From: Davidsoniella eucalypti
Lineage: Eukaryota; Ascomycota; Sordariomycetes; Microascales; Ceratocystidaceae
Length of the DNA stretch: 64,000 bases
Reading direction: 5' to 3'
Assembly: GCA_004009845.1 (NCBI GenBank)
Contig: RMBW01000113.1
Location: 1-64,000 of the forward strand
Part shown: positions 1-7,697 of the stretch, piece by piece
Layout of the letters: the number at the start of each line of letters is the position of its first letter
Position numbering within the stretch: position 1 is the first letter of the stretch
Notes under the pieces: model-generated
Database searches by the model: none
Told to the model about the DNA's origin: nothing
The model's input: the letters and a program-made list of their open reading frames with translations, nothing else
Position numbers and translations under genes: made by a program

Positions 1-27
1 CCGGTCGCGTGAGCGACTCACTAACGC

Positions 28-206
28 TGAGAGGATCTAAGGAGGGACGAGGCCAACAATCTTAGAAAGGGTGATTAGATTGTGGCCGATGGAGAGAAGG
101 ACTATTATCTGTTGGAATAACGGCGGGAAGACGTCCCTATTTATAACCGTTTTGCTTAGGCTTAGATCAAGCTTAGCCGAACCAACCAGGGCCTTAGACC
201 CTTACA
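28..206 (-). repeat. solo LTR, family A, inserted in gag, TSD AACGC
   Basis: A 179-bp sequence that on the minus strand begins TGTAAG and ends CTCTCA. It is identical base for base to 6814-6992. It is flanked by AACGC at 23-27 and again at 207-211, a perfect 5-bp target duplication typical of Ty3/gypsy integration. No internal region is present, so it is a solo LTR left by LTR-LTR recombination. It contains a TATA-like GGTTATAAATAGGGA in its own orientation. Confidence 0.95.
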
Positions 207-859
207 AACGCTCGCATCGCCTTCTACAAGTCCGCTCAGGGAGATCGTGAAACCTTCAAAGCCTTCCACCTCCGTTTCGAAACCCTAGCCATGGAAGCCG
301 GCATTCACGACGACACCACGCTAATCGACATCCTACGTTCTGCCATGCGTGACGATTTGGTTGAACGCACCGGATGGGCTTGGGAGTCCAACTCATACCA
401 CGCGATCATCGACAGCCTCTTGAAGCACTTCGACCGCCCCACTGGTAAGCGCCGCGCTATCGAGCCTACACCCAAGCAGGAACACACCAAGTCGAGCAAC
501 TGGAGAGAGCGGCCTGACCAACAGACCCGTCGGGAGAACCGCCCCCAGCCTGCTGCCCGCTCAGAGAGACCCAAACTGTCTGAGTCGGAACGACACCGGT
601 TGATGCGTGAAAACGCATGCTTCATCTGTGGGCTCAAGGACCACATCGCGCGCCGTTGCCCCCAACGTACCTCCCAGCCAGGACCCTCTCACAACCAGCT
701 GTCGGTCAACGCTATACGCACAGTGATGCGTGAGGAGATCGCCAGGTATGACGATCAAGTTATGGATCGCGTGCTGCCCCCGCCGGTTAACACCACTACG
801 ACGGTGGCCAAGGTCGACTCGAAGGTAGCGGAGAACGGGTCGGAGTACGACCTAATTGA

Positions 860-872
860 ACTGGATTTTTAG
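860..872 (+). other. putative -1 frameshift site between gag and pol
   Basis: The gag frame reads GAT TTT TAG at 864-872. The pol frame (positions 2 modulo 3) is open from 860, directly after a TGA at 857-859, and continues without a stop into pol. A one-base backward slip on the run of five T (866-870) turns the stop into TTA and joins gag to pol. Ribosomal -1 shifting is known in several fungal Ty3/gypsy elements. Use of this site is inferred from the overlap only. Confidence 0.55.
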
Positions 873-940
873 GTGGTCAGGACAAGTCGCGCCCTGACCA
901 GGAGGATACGACGGAAGGTGAGAAGATAGTTAAACAAGAG

Positions 941-3241
941 ATGGGAGCTAAGGGATTGTATTTAGATTTACGTTTGAACACTTTGCCTACGAAAGCTCTC
1001 GTTGACAGTGGCTGCCTCTGCCTTGCCGTCGTTCCCCCGCGCCTCCTTCCATACGCTACGAAGACCTTACCTGTCGAACCCCGCAAGGTATCCCTAGCCG
1101 CATCACAGACCAACCCGCCTCTCATCACGCAGATCGCCCAGTTTACGCTACACCTTCCAGACCACCATGAGGACATATGGGCCTACGTCGTCCCCGGCCA
1201 AACCGAAGACCTGATACTCGGTCAACGCTGGCTAATTAACCATGACGTACACCTGCACCCGCGCTCTGGACAGATCGAAGTCACTACGGCTGAAGAACTA
1301 ACGCCTGAAGAGTTCCATAAACTCTGTGACAACGATGACGCCGCTGTATTCCGCATCACGCTAGAAGATGTCAACAGGGCGCTGGAACAGAAGGAACAGG
1401 AAAGGCCGCCCTTACCCGAGTGGCTGCAACCTGTAGCGTCCGCGTTCGAAGCCAAAGCCTCAAAGGACCTCCCGCCACATCGGCCTGGAGTAGACCTGAA
1501 GATTGAACTGTTAGAAGGGAAAACGTTACCTGTACAATCGCTCTACCCGCTGTCGCGCGCTGAACTGTTGGTGATGCAAAAGACTTTGACTGAACTACTG
1601 GGGACAAAATGGATAAAGGATACAAAATCTGAAGTGGGCTCTCCCGTCCTATTTGTAAAGAAACCTGGAGGTGGAATTCGCTTCTGTGTGGACTACCGCG
1701 CAGTTAATGCCATCTCCAAGAAGGACTCTTACCCACTGCCCCTTATCCACGACACCCTTCGGCAAATCTCGGCTGCTAAATGGATCTCCAAGGTCGACGT
1801 TATTGCCGCATTTCATCGTATTCGGATTGCCCCTGGTTCTGAGGAGTTAACCGCCTTTCGGACTCCTCTAGGGGCCTTCGAGTGGAACGTGATCCCCTTT
1901 GGTCTGACGAATGCCCCTGCCGCGTTTCAACGCTACATCAACTCGGTCCTCCGAAAGTGGCTAGGCATCAGCTGCAGCGCCTACATTGACGACGTGGACA
2001 TTTACTCCAGTGGTACTGAGGAAGAGCACAGGAAATTAGTGCTCGAAATTGTCCATGCACTCGATCTCGCCGGCTTGCAACTCGACCTTCGCAAGTGCCA
2101 GTTCTTAGCTAAGGAAATCAAGTTCCTCGGCTTCATCGTTGGCCCAGGTATCGGCATCAAGGCAGACCCTGAGAAAACCCTTGCGATTCGCAACTGGAAT
2201 TCTCCCACAACTTTGAAAGGTCTACGTGGTTTCATCGGCTTCGTCAACTTCTATCGAGACTTTGTGCCCCGACTGTCTGAAATGATAGCGCCGATGGTAG
2301 GGTTAACCAAGAAGGATACCCCCTTTGTCTGGTCCGACGCATGTGCGCACGCTTTCGCCGAGGTTAAGAGAGCCTTCCTCACTCCCCCTGTTTTGACCCC
2401 CTTTGATCCGCTGAGAGAGACAGTATTGACTGCAGACTCATCCGGTTACGCCCTGGGAGCAGAGTTGTCTCAGCGAGGAGACGATGGTCTCATGCACCCC
2501 ATTGCATTTCTCTCACGCAAGCTCACACCCCCCGAAGCCAACTACCCCATCCACGATAAGGAAATGTTGGCCATCTACTGGTCCATTCGAGAATGGCGCC
2601 ATTTCCTCCTAGGGGTTGACTTCGTGGTGTGGACTGACCACCGTAACTTGGAGTATTTCCAGACCAAGAGAACGCTGGCCGAGAGACAACGCCGCTGGGG
2701 ATATGAGCTTTCGGACTTTAGTTTCTGCCTACGCCACCGCCCAGGTACTGAGCAAGTTGTGCCAGACGCCCTGTCTAGAAGGGACCAGGATATGCCAGCC
2801 AACGAAAGTGACGACAGGCTGGCTAGTCGCTTCCACCAACTCCTCGAGAAGAGTGAGTCAAGCAACGACCTGGTAGTAATCGGCGCAGTTTGGGCTCAGG
2901 AGCCTGACAAGGACGCGCCGACTGACGACAAGGCAACCAAGGAAACTGTGACCTCCCCCTTCGCTGACCCCGAAATGACTGGCCTTTGGAACCAGGCCCT
3001 AGCCCAATGCAACCGTTGGTGGCTGGCTCGTAAACTCGTACGAGAAGGAGCTCGCTCATTCCCAGCCGACTGGGGTTTGCAATGGCAAATGAGCGAATGC
3101 AAGTTAGACGCTGAAGGAAGACTACGCTGGCGTGATAGACTTTGGGTCCCTTATCACGAGCCCCTGAGGACCAGAATCATCCAGCAGATTCACGATTCTA
3201 CCCTCGCAGGCCACCCCGGCAGAGCAATTACCCTGACTTAG
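941..3241 (+). CDS. pol: gypsy pol: protease, reverse transcriptase, RNase H, start of integrase
   Basis: Retroviral-type polyprotein of a Ty3/gypsy element. From the first ATG, the aspartic protease motif DSG is at about residue 22 and a GQRWL block follows. The reverse transcriptase has LPL and FGLTNAPAAFQ blocks and the catalytic YIDD at residues 348-351. RNase H has TADSSG (Asp about 499) and the DKEMLAI and WTDHRNLEYF blocks. The integrase zinc-finger histidines (HDSTLAGH) come just before the premature stop. The frame really opens at 860 and is probably reached by frameshifting from gag, so the ATG at 941 need not be a start. It ends early because of indels near 3230-3260, after which the integrase continues in other frames. 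Confidence 0.9.
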   Translation: MGAKGLYLDLRLNTLPTKALVDSGCLCLAVVPPRLLPYATKTLPVEPRKVSLAASQTNPPLITQIAQFTLHLPDHHEDIWAYVVPGQTEDLILGQRWLINHDVHLHPRSGQIEVTTAEELTPEEFHKLCDNDDAAVFRITLEDVNRALEQKEQERPPLPEWLQPVASAFEAKASKDLPPHRPGVDLKIELLEGKTLPVQSLYPLSRAELLVMQKTLTELLGTKWIKDTKSEVGSPVLFVKKPGGGIRFCVDYRAVNAISKKDSYPLPLIHDTLRQISAAKWISKVDVIAAFHRIRIAPGSEELTAFRTPLGAFEWNVIPFGLTNAPAAFQRYINSVLRKWLGISCSAYIDDVDIYSSGTEEEHRKLVLEIVHALDLAGLQLDLRKCQFLAKEIKFLGFIVGPGIGIKADPEKTLAIRNWNSPTTLKGLRGFIGFVNFYRDFVPRLSEMIAPMVGLTKKDTPFVWSDACAHAFAEVKRAFLTPPVLTPFDPLRETVLTADSSGYALGAELSQRGDDGLMHPIAFLSRKLTPPEANYPIHDKEMLAIYWSIREWRHFLLGVDFVVWTDHRNLEYFQTKRTLAERQRRWGYELSDFSFCLRHRPGTEQVVPDALSRRDQDMPANESDDRLASRFHQLLEKSESSNDLVVIGAVWAQEPDKDAPTDDKATKETVTSPFADPEMTGLWNQALAQCNRWWLARKLVREGARSFPADWGLQWQMSECKLDAEGRLRWRDRLWVPYHEPLRTRIIQQIHDSTLAGHPGRAITLT

Positions 3242-4540
3242 TATCGCGCGAATATGCTGGCCTGGCCTCACCAATGATGTCCGACAGTTCGTGTCGAATT
3301 GCTCTTCTTGTGGAAAAAGCAAGATTTGGCGAGAGCAGAAGCGTGGCCTGTTGAAGCCCCTGCCAGTACCGTCCAGACCTTGGTCTGAATTGGCCATGGA
3401 CTTTATCGGCCCACACCCCCCTTCTGCTGGCTACACTTCTATTCTAGGAGTCACCGACCGCCTGTCGAAGTCGCAAATCCTGATCCCCATGAAGGCCATT
3501 ACCGCACAAGCCACTGCTGAAGCCCTGCTGATTCACGTCTTTCCCACCACGGCTTCCCCTTGCAATCGTTTCCGACAGAGGGCCTCAATTTGCTCAGCTG
3601 TTTTGGGGCGAAGTATGCCGTCGCTTTGGGATCCAACGCCGCCTATCTACTGCGTTCCACCCCGACTGATGGTAGCCAGGAGCGCAGTAATCAGGAGATT
3701 GAAACATACTTGCGCAATTTCTGTTCCTTCGCACAGGACGACTGGGCCTCACTACTGCCCCAAGCGCAATTGGCCCTCAACAACCGCATTTCCTCGACCA
3801 CTGGCCTCTCCCTTTCTTCACCACTCATGGTTTCAATGTGGACATTATTGAGCCTCCCGTTCAAGGTCCCCTGCCTCTGACAAATCTCCTGTTTGTGGTG
3901 CCCAGGAATGGCTGTCCAAACTAAGCGACGCAACCCAATTTGCGATCGTAGCTATGGCTGCCACCCAGGAACACAAGAGACCAGCGCCAACCGTCTCCGT
4001 CAACCTTCCGAGAGTTTCAGAGTGGGAGATAAGGTATACCTCAACACGAAGAACCTGACCACGGAGAGACCGTCCAAGAAGTTAGACTGGTTGGCCAGAC
4101 TGTACACAGTCCTAGAGGTTACAGGTACTCACAACGTCCGCCTGAACGTACCCTCGGTATTCACCAGTCTTCCATGTGAGTCTCATTCGACGCGCCCCGA
4201 ACAATCCCTTGCCATCTCAGGAGATCCCAGACGATGAGCCTGTCGCAATTACGGCTAGGGAAGCGCTTGAGGACCCCCTAGTGGAGGCTGGTGAGTACAG
4301 AGTGGAGGCAATATTGAAACAACGCACTTCCCGAGGTCACAAGCAAGCCTCGTCAATGGTTAGGTTACCAAGATGCGACGTGGGAACCTTTGGAGCATGT
4401 AAGAGACACTGCTGCCTGGCGCATCTTCACGGAGAAAACCAAGAAGAACTGGGACGTCACCATCCAGGCCCTGTACACTGCCTGGCTGCTACCAGAGAAC
4501 GGCCCCGAGAAGGACAATGGTACGAGTATGGACACACGCA
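3242..4540 (+). pseudogene. gypsy integrase core, GPY/F module and chromodomain, frameshifted
   Basis: Continuation of pol in shifting frames. The CC half of the HHCC finger (NCSSCGK) and the first catalytic region (MDFIGPHPPSAGYTS, TDRLSKS) are at about 3290-3480. The core is disrupted between 3480 and 3900. A GPY/F-like module (FRVGDKVYLNTKNL and KLDWLARLYTVLEVTG) lies at about 4015-4130. A chromodomain, which in this family guides integration to marked chromatin, starts near 4290 (EYRVEAIL) and is itself frameshifted near 4345. At least four indels separate the pieces, so no integrase can be made from this copy. Confidence 0.85.
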
Positions 4541-4794
4541 GTCCACTGATGGTATGCTAAGGCAGCAATATTGGCTGCACCACCTTGGTCACCTGCACAC
4601 CCGAGCGTCTGCAGGATAAGATTGCTGACCTATTTTGGAGTTATTTCTGTTTCTGGAGTTATTTCTGTTTTTGGATATCAAAGTACTAGGGTACTTTACG
4701 GTTTTAAGTTTGTATACACCATGCTACAGGGGTGTTTTTGTATGTTTAAACGTAAAATTAGTGTAATTTTTCTGCCGATGGGGGGGGAGACTAT
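4541..4794 (+). other. element 1 3' untranslated region and polypurine tract
   Basis: No coding sequence. It contains a short direct repeat around TGGAGTTATTTCTGTTT (about 4635-4671) and ends in a G-run (about 4780-4787) followed by AGACTAT directly before the LTR. That is the position and composition of the polypurine tract that primes plus-strand DNA. Confidence 0.7.
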
Positions 4795-4975
4795 TGTAAG
4801 AGACTAAGGCCTAGTAAGGTTAGCCAAGGCATTCCTTGTCAGTACTAGAATCGGCTATAAGTAGGGACCTATTCCCGCCGATTATTAGTCTTAGTTTCTC
4901 TTTCTCCTTCATCGGTCTCAATCGAACTACTCTTTTACGACCAGTTTTCATTGCAACTCCTCGTATATCGTCTCA
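4795..4975 (+). repeat. LTR family B, 3' LTR of element 1
   Basis: 181 bp, TGTAAGAGACTAAGG at the left end and ATATCGTCTCA at the right end. It is nearly identical to 6102-6282. It carries a TATA-like GGCTATAAGTAGGG (about 4852-4865) and, at 4911-4921, the 11-mer ATCGGTCTCAA that matches the primer-binding site of a sister copy. It abuts internal pol sequence of another copy at 4976 with no spacer. Confidence 0.92.
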
Positions 4976-6101
4976 CTCCCAGTCCGATCCACCCGTCATC
5001 ACTCAGATAGCACAGTTTACGCTACACCTACCTGACCACCACGAGGACATTTGGGCCTACGTCGTCCCCGGCCAAACCGAAGACTTAATACTCGGTCAAC
5101 GCTGGCTGATTAATCACGACGTACACCTGCACCCGCGCTCTGGACAAATCGAAGTCACTACGGCCGAAGAACTGACGCCTGAAGAGTTCCACAAACTCTG
5201 TGACAACGACGACGCCGCTGTATTCCGCATCACGTTAGAAGATGTCAACAGGGCGCTGGAGCAGAAGGAACAGGAACGACCGCCCTTACCTGATTGGTTA
5301 AGACCCGTGGCCTCAGCATTTGAAGCGAAGGCATCCAAGGACCTCCCGCCACACCGGCCTGGAGTAGACTTGAAGATCGAGCTGTTGGAAGGGAAAACAT
5401 TACCTGTGCAATCCCTCTATCCGTTGTCTAGGGCTGAACTGTTAGTGATGCAGAAAACGTTGACTGAACTACTGGGTACGAAATGGATAAAGGACACGAA
5501 ATCTGAAGTGGGCTCTCCGGTCCTATTTGTAAAGAAACCTGGAGGTGGAATTCGCTTCTGTGTGGACTACCGCGCAGTTAACGCTATCTCCAAGAAGGAT
5601 TCCTACCCGCTTCCCCTTATCCACGACACCCTTCGGCAAATCTCGGCTGCCAAATGGGTCTCCAAGGTCGATGTCATTGCTGCCTTCCATCGTATTCGTA
5701 TAGCCCCTGGCTACGAGGAGTTAACCGCATTTCGAACTCCCCTAGGGGCCTTTGAATGGAACGTTATCCCTTTCGGTTTGACTAACGCCCCTGCTGCTTT
5801 CCAGCGTTACATCAATTCGGTCCTTCGGAAATGGCTAGGCATCAGCTGCAGCGCCTACATTGACGATGTGGACATTTACTCCAGTGGTACTGAGGAAGAG
5901 CATAGGAAATTAGTGCTCGAAATTGTTCATGCACTCGATCTCGCTGGCCTACAACTCGACCTCCGCAAGTGCCAGTTCCTAGCTAAGGAAATCAAGTTCC
6001 TCGGCTTCATCGTTGGCCCAGGTATTGGCATCAAGGCAGACCCTGAGAAAACCCTTGCGATTCGCAACTGGAATTCTCCCACAACTTTGAAAGGTCTACG
6101 T
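4976..6101 (+). pseudogene. gypsy pol fragment (protease C-terminal half to RT), element 2
   Basis: Homologous to element 1 from about 1110 to 2227 and open throughout. It retains the GQRWL block, RT and YIDD but lacks the protease DSG, RNase H and integrase. The protein is almost the same as element 1 (for example Q to R, I to V and S to Y changes) although the DNA differs at many third positions. It is cut by LTRs of the same family on both sides. The open frame happens to run from 4836 in the left LTR to 6155 in the right LTR, but the ATG at 4836 lies upstream of the LTR TATA box, so expression as that fusion is unlikely. Confidence 0.88.
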
Positions 6102-6282
6102 TGTAAGAGACTAAGGCCTAGTAAAGTTAGCCAAGGCATTCCTTGTCAGTACTAGAATCGGCTATAAGTAGGGACCTATTCCCGCCGATTATTAGTCTTA
6201 GTTTCTCTTTCTCCTTCATCGGTCTCAATCGAACTATTCTTTTACGACCAGTTTTCATCGCAACTCCTCGTATATCGTCTCA
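6102..6282 (+). repeat. LTR family B, 5' LTR of element 3
   Basis: 181 bp with TG and CA ends, nearly identical to 4795-4975. It follows RT codons of element 2 at 6101 and is followed by a leader, so it reads as the 5' LTR of another insertion in the same orientation. TATA-like sequence is at about 6160-6170. ATCGGTCTCAA at 6218-6228 lies 55 bp downstream, a plausible transcript start. Confidence 0.9.
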
Positions 6283-6558
6283 TTTTGAGACCGATAACTT
6301 CTTTATCTTGTCCAAGCATCCGCTTGCCCCTTTGTCCGAGCATCTGCTCGCTGCATTCACTTCTGTCCAAGCCGTCCGCTTGCCTCTCTTTCTGTCCAAG
6401 CCGTCCGCTTGCCCCCTCTTCTTTGTCCAAACACCGTCTCTGTTTGCCCCTATCCCGTCCAGACTCTGTCTAAACAGTCTGCCCCTTGTCCAAGCCTCCC
6501 TTCCTACAAGGCTTGCCCCTACCAGTCCGCTTGTTACCCCTTGCGCTTCTAAGTCACT
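6283..6558 (+). repeat. pyrimidine-rich leader of element 3 with degenerate direct repeats
   Basis: Non-coding. Five or more degenerate copies of a unit resembling GTCCAAGCCGTCCGCTTGCC follow each other between about 6309 and 6500. Each unit contains short complementary halves (CAAGC and GCTTG), so the leader RNA could form serial hairpins. Confidence 0.6.
6285..6295 (+). other. self-priming primer-binding site (Tf1-type)
   Basis: TTGAGACCGAT, starting 2 nt after the LTR end, is the exact reverse complement of the 11-mer at 6218-6228 inside the LTR. In Tf1/sushi-type chromoviruses the first 11 nt of the genomic RNA fold back onto such a site and prime cDNA synthesis, replacing a tRNA. The match is seen directly; use as a primer is inferred. 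Confidence 0.75.
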
Positions 6559-6813
6559 ATGTCTGACTTCGCCCTCCTATATCTGGCCATTATGGCCCCC
6601 CTCACATACTGTGCCTTCGTTGGCTACTATGAACTGTATCTAGTAGCCAAGCAGAAACTCGCCATGGCTCGCGTCCATCTGTTGGACCCCAGCCTGGAAC
6701 CCCCTGAGGGCTATACTCTGTCGGCCATGGGCCTACCCGAGGACCGACCTTGGAGTAGACCCGGCTGGTGTTACCTTGCGCTCTTTAAACGCAAGGAACG
6801 CGCGCGCCTCGCT
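6559..6813 (+). pseudogene. N-terminal part of element 3 first ORF (gag-like), truncated
   Basis: 85 codons from ATG 6559, open up to the LTR at 6814. It begins MSDFALLYLAIMAPLTY with one hydrophobic stretch, then a Pro-rich segment. Its position directly after the leader suggests the gag start, but no capsid motif is visible, so the assignment rests on position. It stops being coding at the LTR junction. Confidence 0.5.
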
Positions 6814-6992
6814 TGTAAGGGTCTAAGGCCCTGGTTGGTTCGGCTAAGCTTGATCTAAGCCTAAGCAAAACGGTTATAAATAGGGACGTCTTCCCGCCGT
6901 TATTCCAACAGATAATAGTCCTTCTCTCCATCGGCCACAATCTAATCACCCTTTCTAAGATTGTTGGCCTCGTCCCTCCTTAGATCCTCTCA
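6814..6992 (+). repeat. LTR family A without target duplication, at a recombination junction
   Basis: Identical over all 179 bp to 28-206, in opposite orientation. The five bases on each side (TCGCT and GGATT) do not match. The left neighbour is the 5' part of one element and the right neighbour is the integrase C-terminus of another, so it looks like the product of recombination between LTRs of separate insertions with loss of what lay between. Confidence 0.9.
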
Positions 6993-7337
6993 GGATTAGT
7001 AGGTAGCCACGTGGTCAAGCTCAATGTCCCAGGCAACATTTGGCCAAGTTTTCATGTCAGCATGGTGCGCCGAGCCGCTAATGATCCGCTCCCCTCTCAA
7101 GTCGTACAAGATGATGAGCCGGGGGCGGTGATGGAGCGTGAAGCAGCTTCGAATCCTAACCTGGTAGCTGGCGAATGGAGGGTAGAGAGTATTCTAAAGA
7201 CACGTAAAAATCGACGAGCAGAGCAGGCGTTAGTCAAGTGGTTAGGTTACGAAGACGCTACCTGGGAACCCCTCATTCACGTTAAGGATACCTTAGCTTG
7301 GAAAATCTTCGCAGAGGCGAATGGTCGCTCAGATTGA
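6993..7337 (+). pseudogene. integrase C-terminus and intact chromodomain of a gypsy element
   Basis: Open from the LTR junction: VVKLNVPGNIWPSFHVSMVR (end of the GPY/F module) followed by a chromodomain with the hallmark EWRVESIL, ALVKWLGYEDATWEPL and helix AWKIF. Stop at 7335-7337. Unlike the homologous part of element 1 this copy has no frameshift. Everything upstream in pol is missing. The chromodomain is inferred, from family knowledge, to target integration to heterochromatin. Confidence 0.85.
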
Positions 7338-7506
7338 ACTTAGTCATAGGTGATTTGTCACTCATTGTTTTCTCGGTATCTGGTTATTTTTCATTGTTTT
7401 TCTGGTCCCTCCAATCTGCATCAATAAAAAAAAAATCTTTTTCTCAGCCTCATGGAGGGGGGCTCATATATCTTAGGGTAGTTAGAACATTGAGGGGGGG
7501 GGTAGT
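7338..7506 (+). other. 3' untranslated region and polypurine tract
   Basis: AT-rich, with a run of A (about 7427-7435) and a G-run GAGGGGGGGGTAGT at about 7493-7506 that ends where the next LTR begins. No coding sequence. Confidence 0.6.
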
Positions 7507-7697
7507 TGAAAGGATCTAGGACCCAATCTTGTTGGCTGTGGTATCTACCACAGGTACTTTTGTCTATATAAGGAGGCCGTTTCCCCTCCTTATTCTTGTC
7601 TAGTTTCTTTTCTTCCCTCTCTATCTTCTTCAACTTCCATCAATATACCTTATTACTTCTACTTTTGCAAGCATCGTTCTCGTTGTAGATCGTCACA
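7507..7697 (+). repeat. probable LTR family C
   Basis: It begins TGAAAGGATCTAGGACC directly after the G-run and has a TATATAAGGAGGCCG segment at about 7566-7580 comparable to the TATA regions of families A and B. It has a CT-rich middle and a plausible end at CGTCACA (7697). No second copy is in the window, so the right end is an estimate. Confidence 0.6.

Larger units (their letters stand above)
1..872 (+). pseudogene. gag (capsid/nucleocapsid), 5' partial, interrupted by a solo LTR
   Basis: The reading frame enters from the window edge (codons start at base 2), is interrupted by 179 bp of LTR plus a 5-bp duplication, and resumes at 207 in exactly the frame expected once those 184 bp are discounted. 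The C-terminal part has a basic linker and a CCHC zinc knuckle (CFICGLKDHIARRC, about 612-653) that would package element RNA. It ends at a TAG at 870-872 and overlaps the start of the pol frame. The upstream capsid part lies outside the window. Confidence 0.85.
1..4975 (+). mobile_element. Ty3/gypsy chromovirus element 1, 5' end outside the window, 3' LTR present
   Basis: The order is gag (with CCHC knuckle), protease, reverse transcriptase, RNase H, integrase and chromodomain, which is the Ty3/gypsy chromovirus layout. The internal region begins before the window and ends in a G-run polypurine tract (about 4780-4790) immediately before a 181-bp LTR. Gag is split by a solo LTR of another family, and the integrase and chromodomain part is broken by several frameshifts, so this copy is not autonomous. 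Protease to RNase H is intact. Confidence 0.92.

Noticed and set aside
4836..6155. 439-codon open frame running from LTR through RT into the next LTR, as a possible domesticated gene
   Set aside because: Both ends are LTR text, the ATG lies upstream of the LTR TATA box, and there is no protease active site or stop conservation; better explained as an element fragment.
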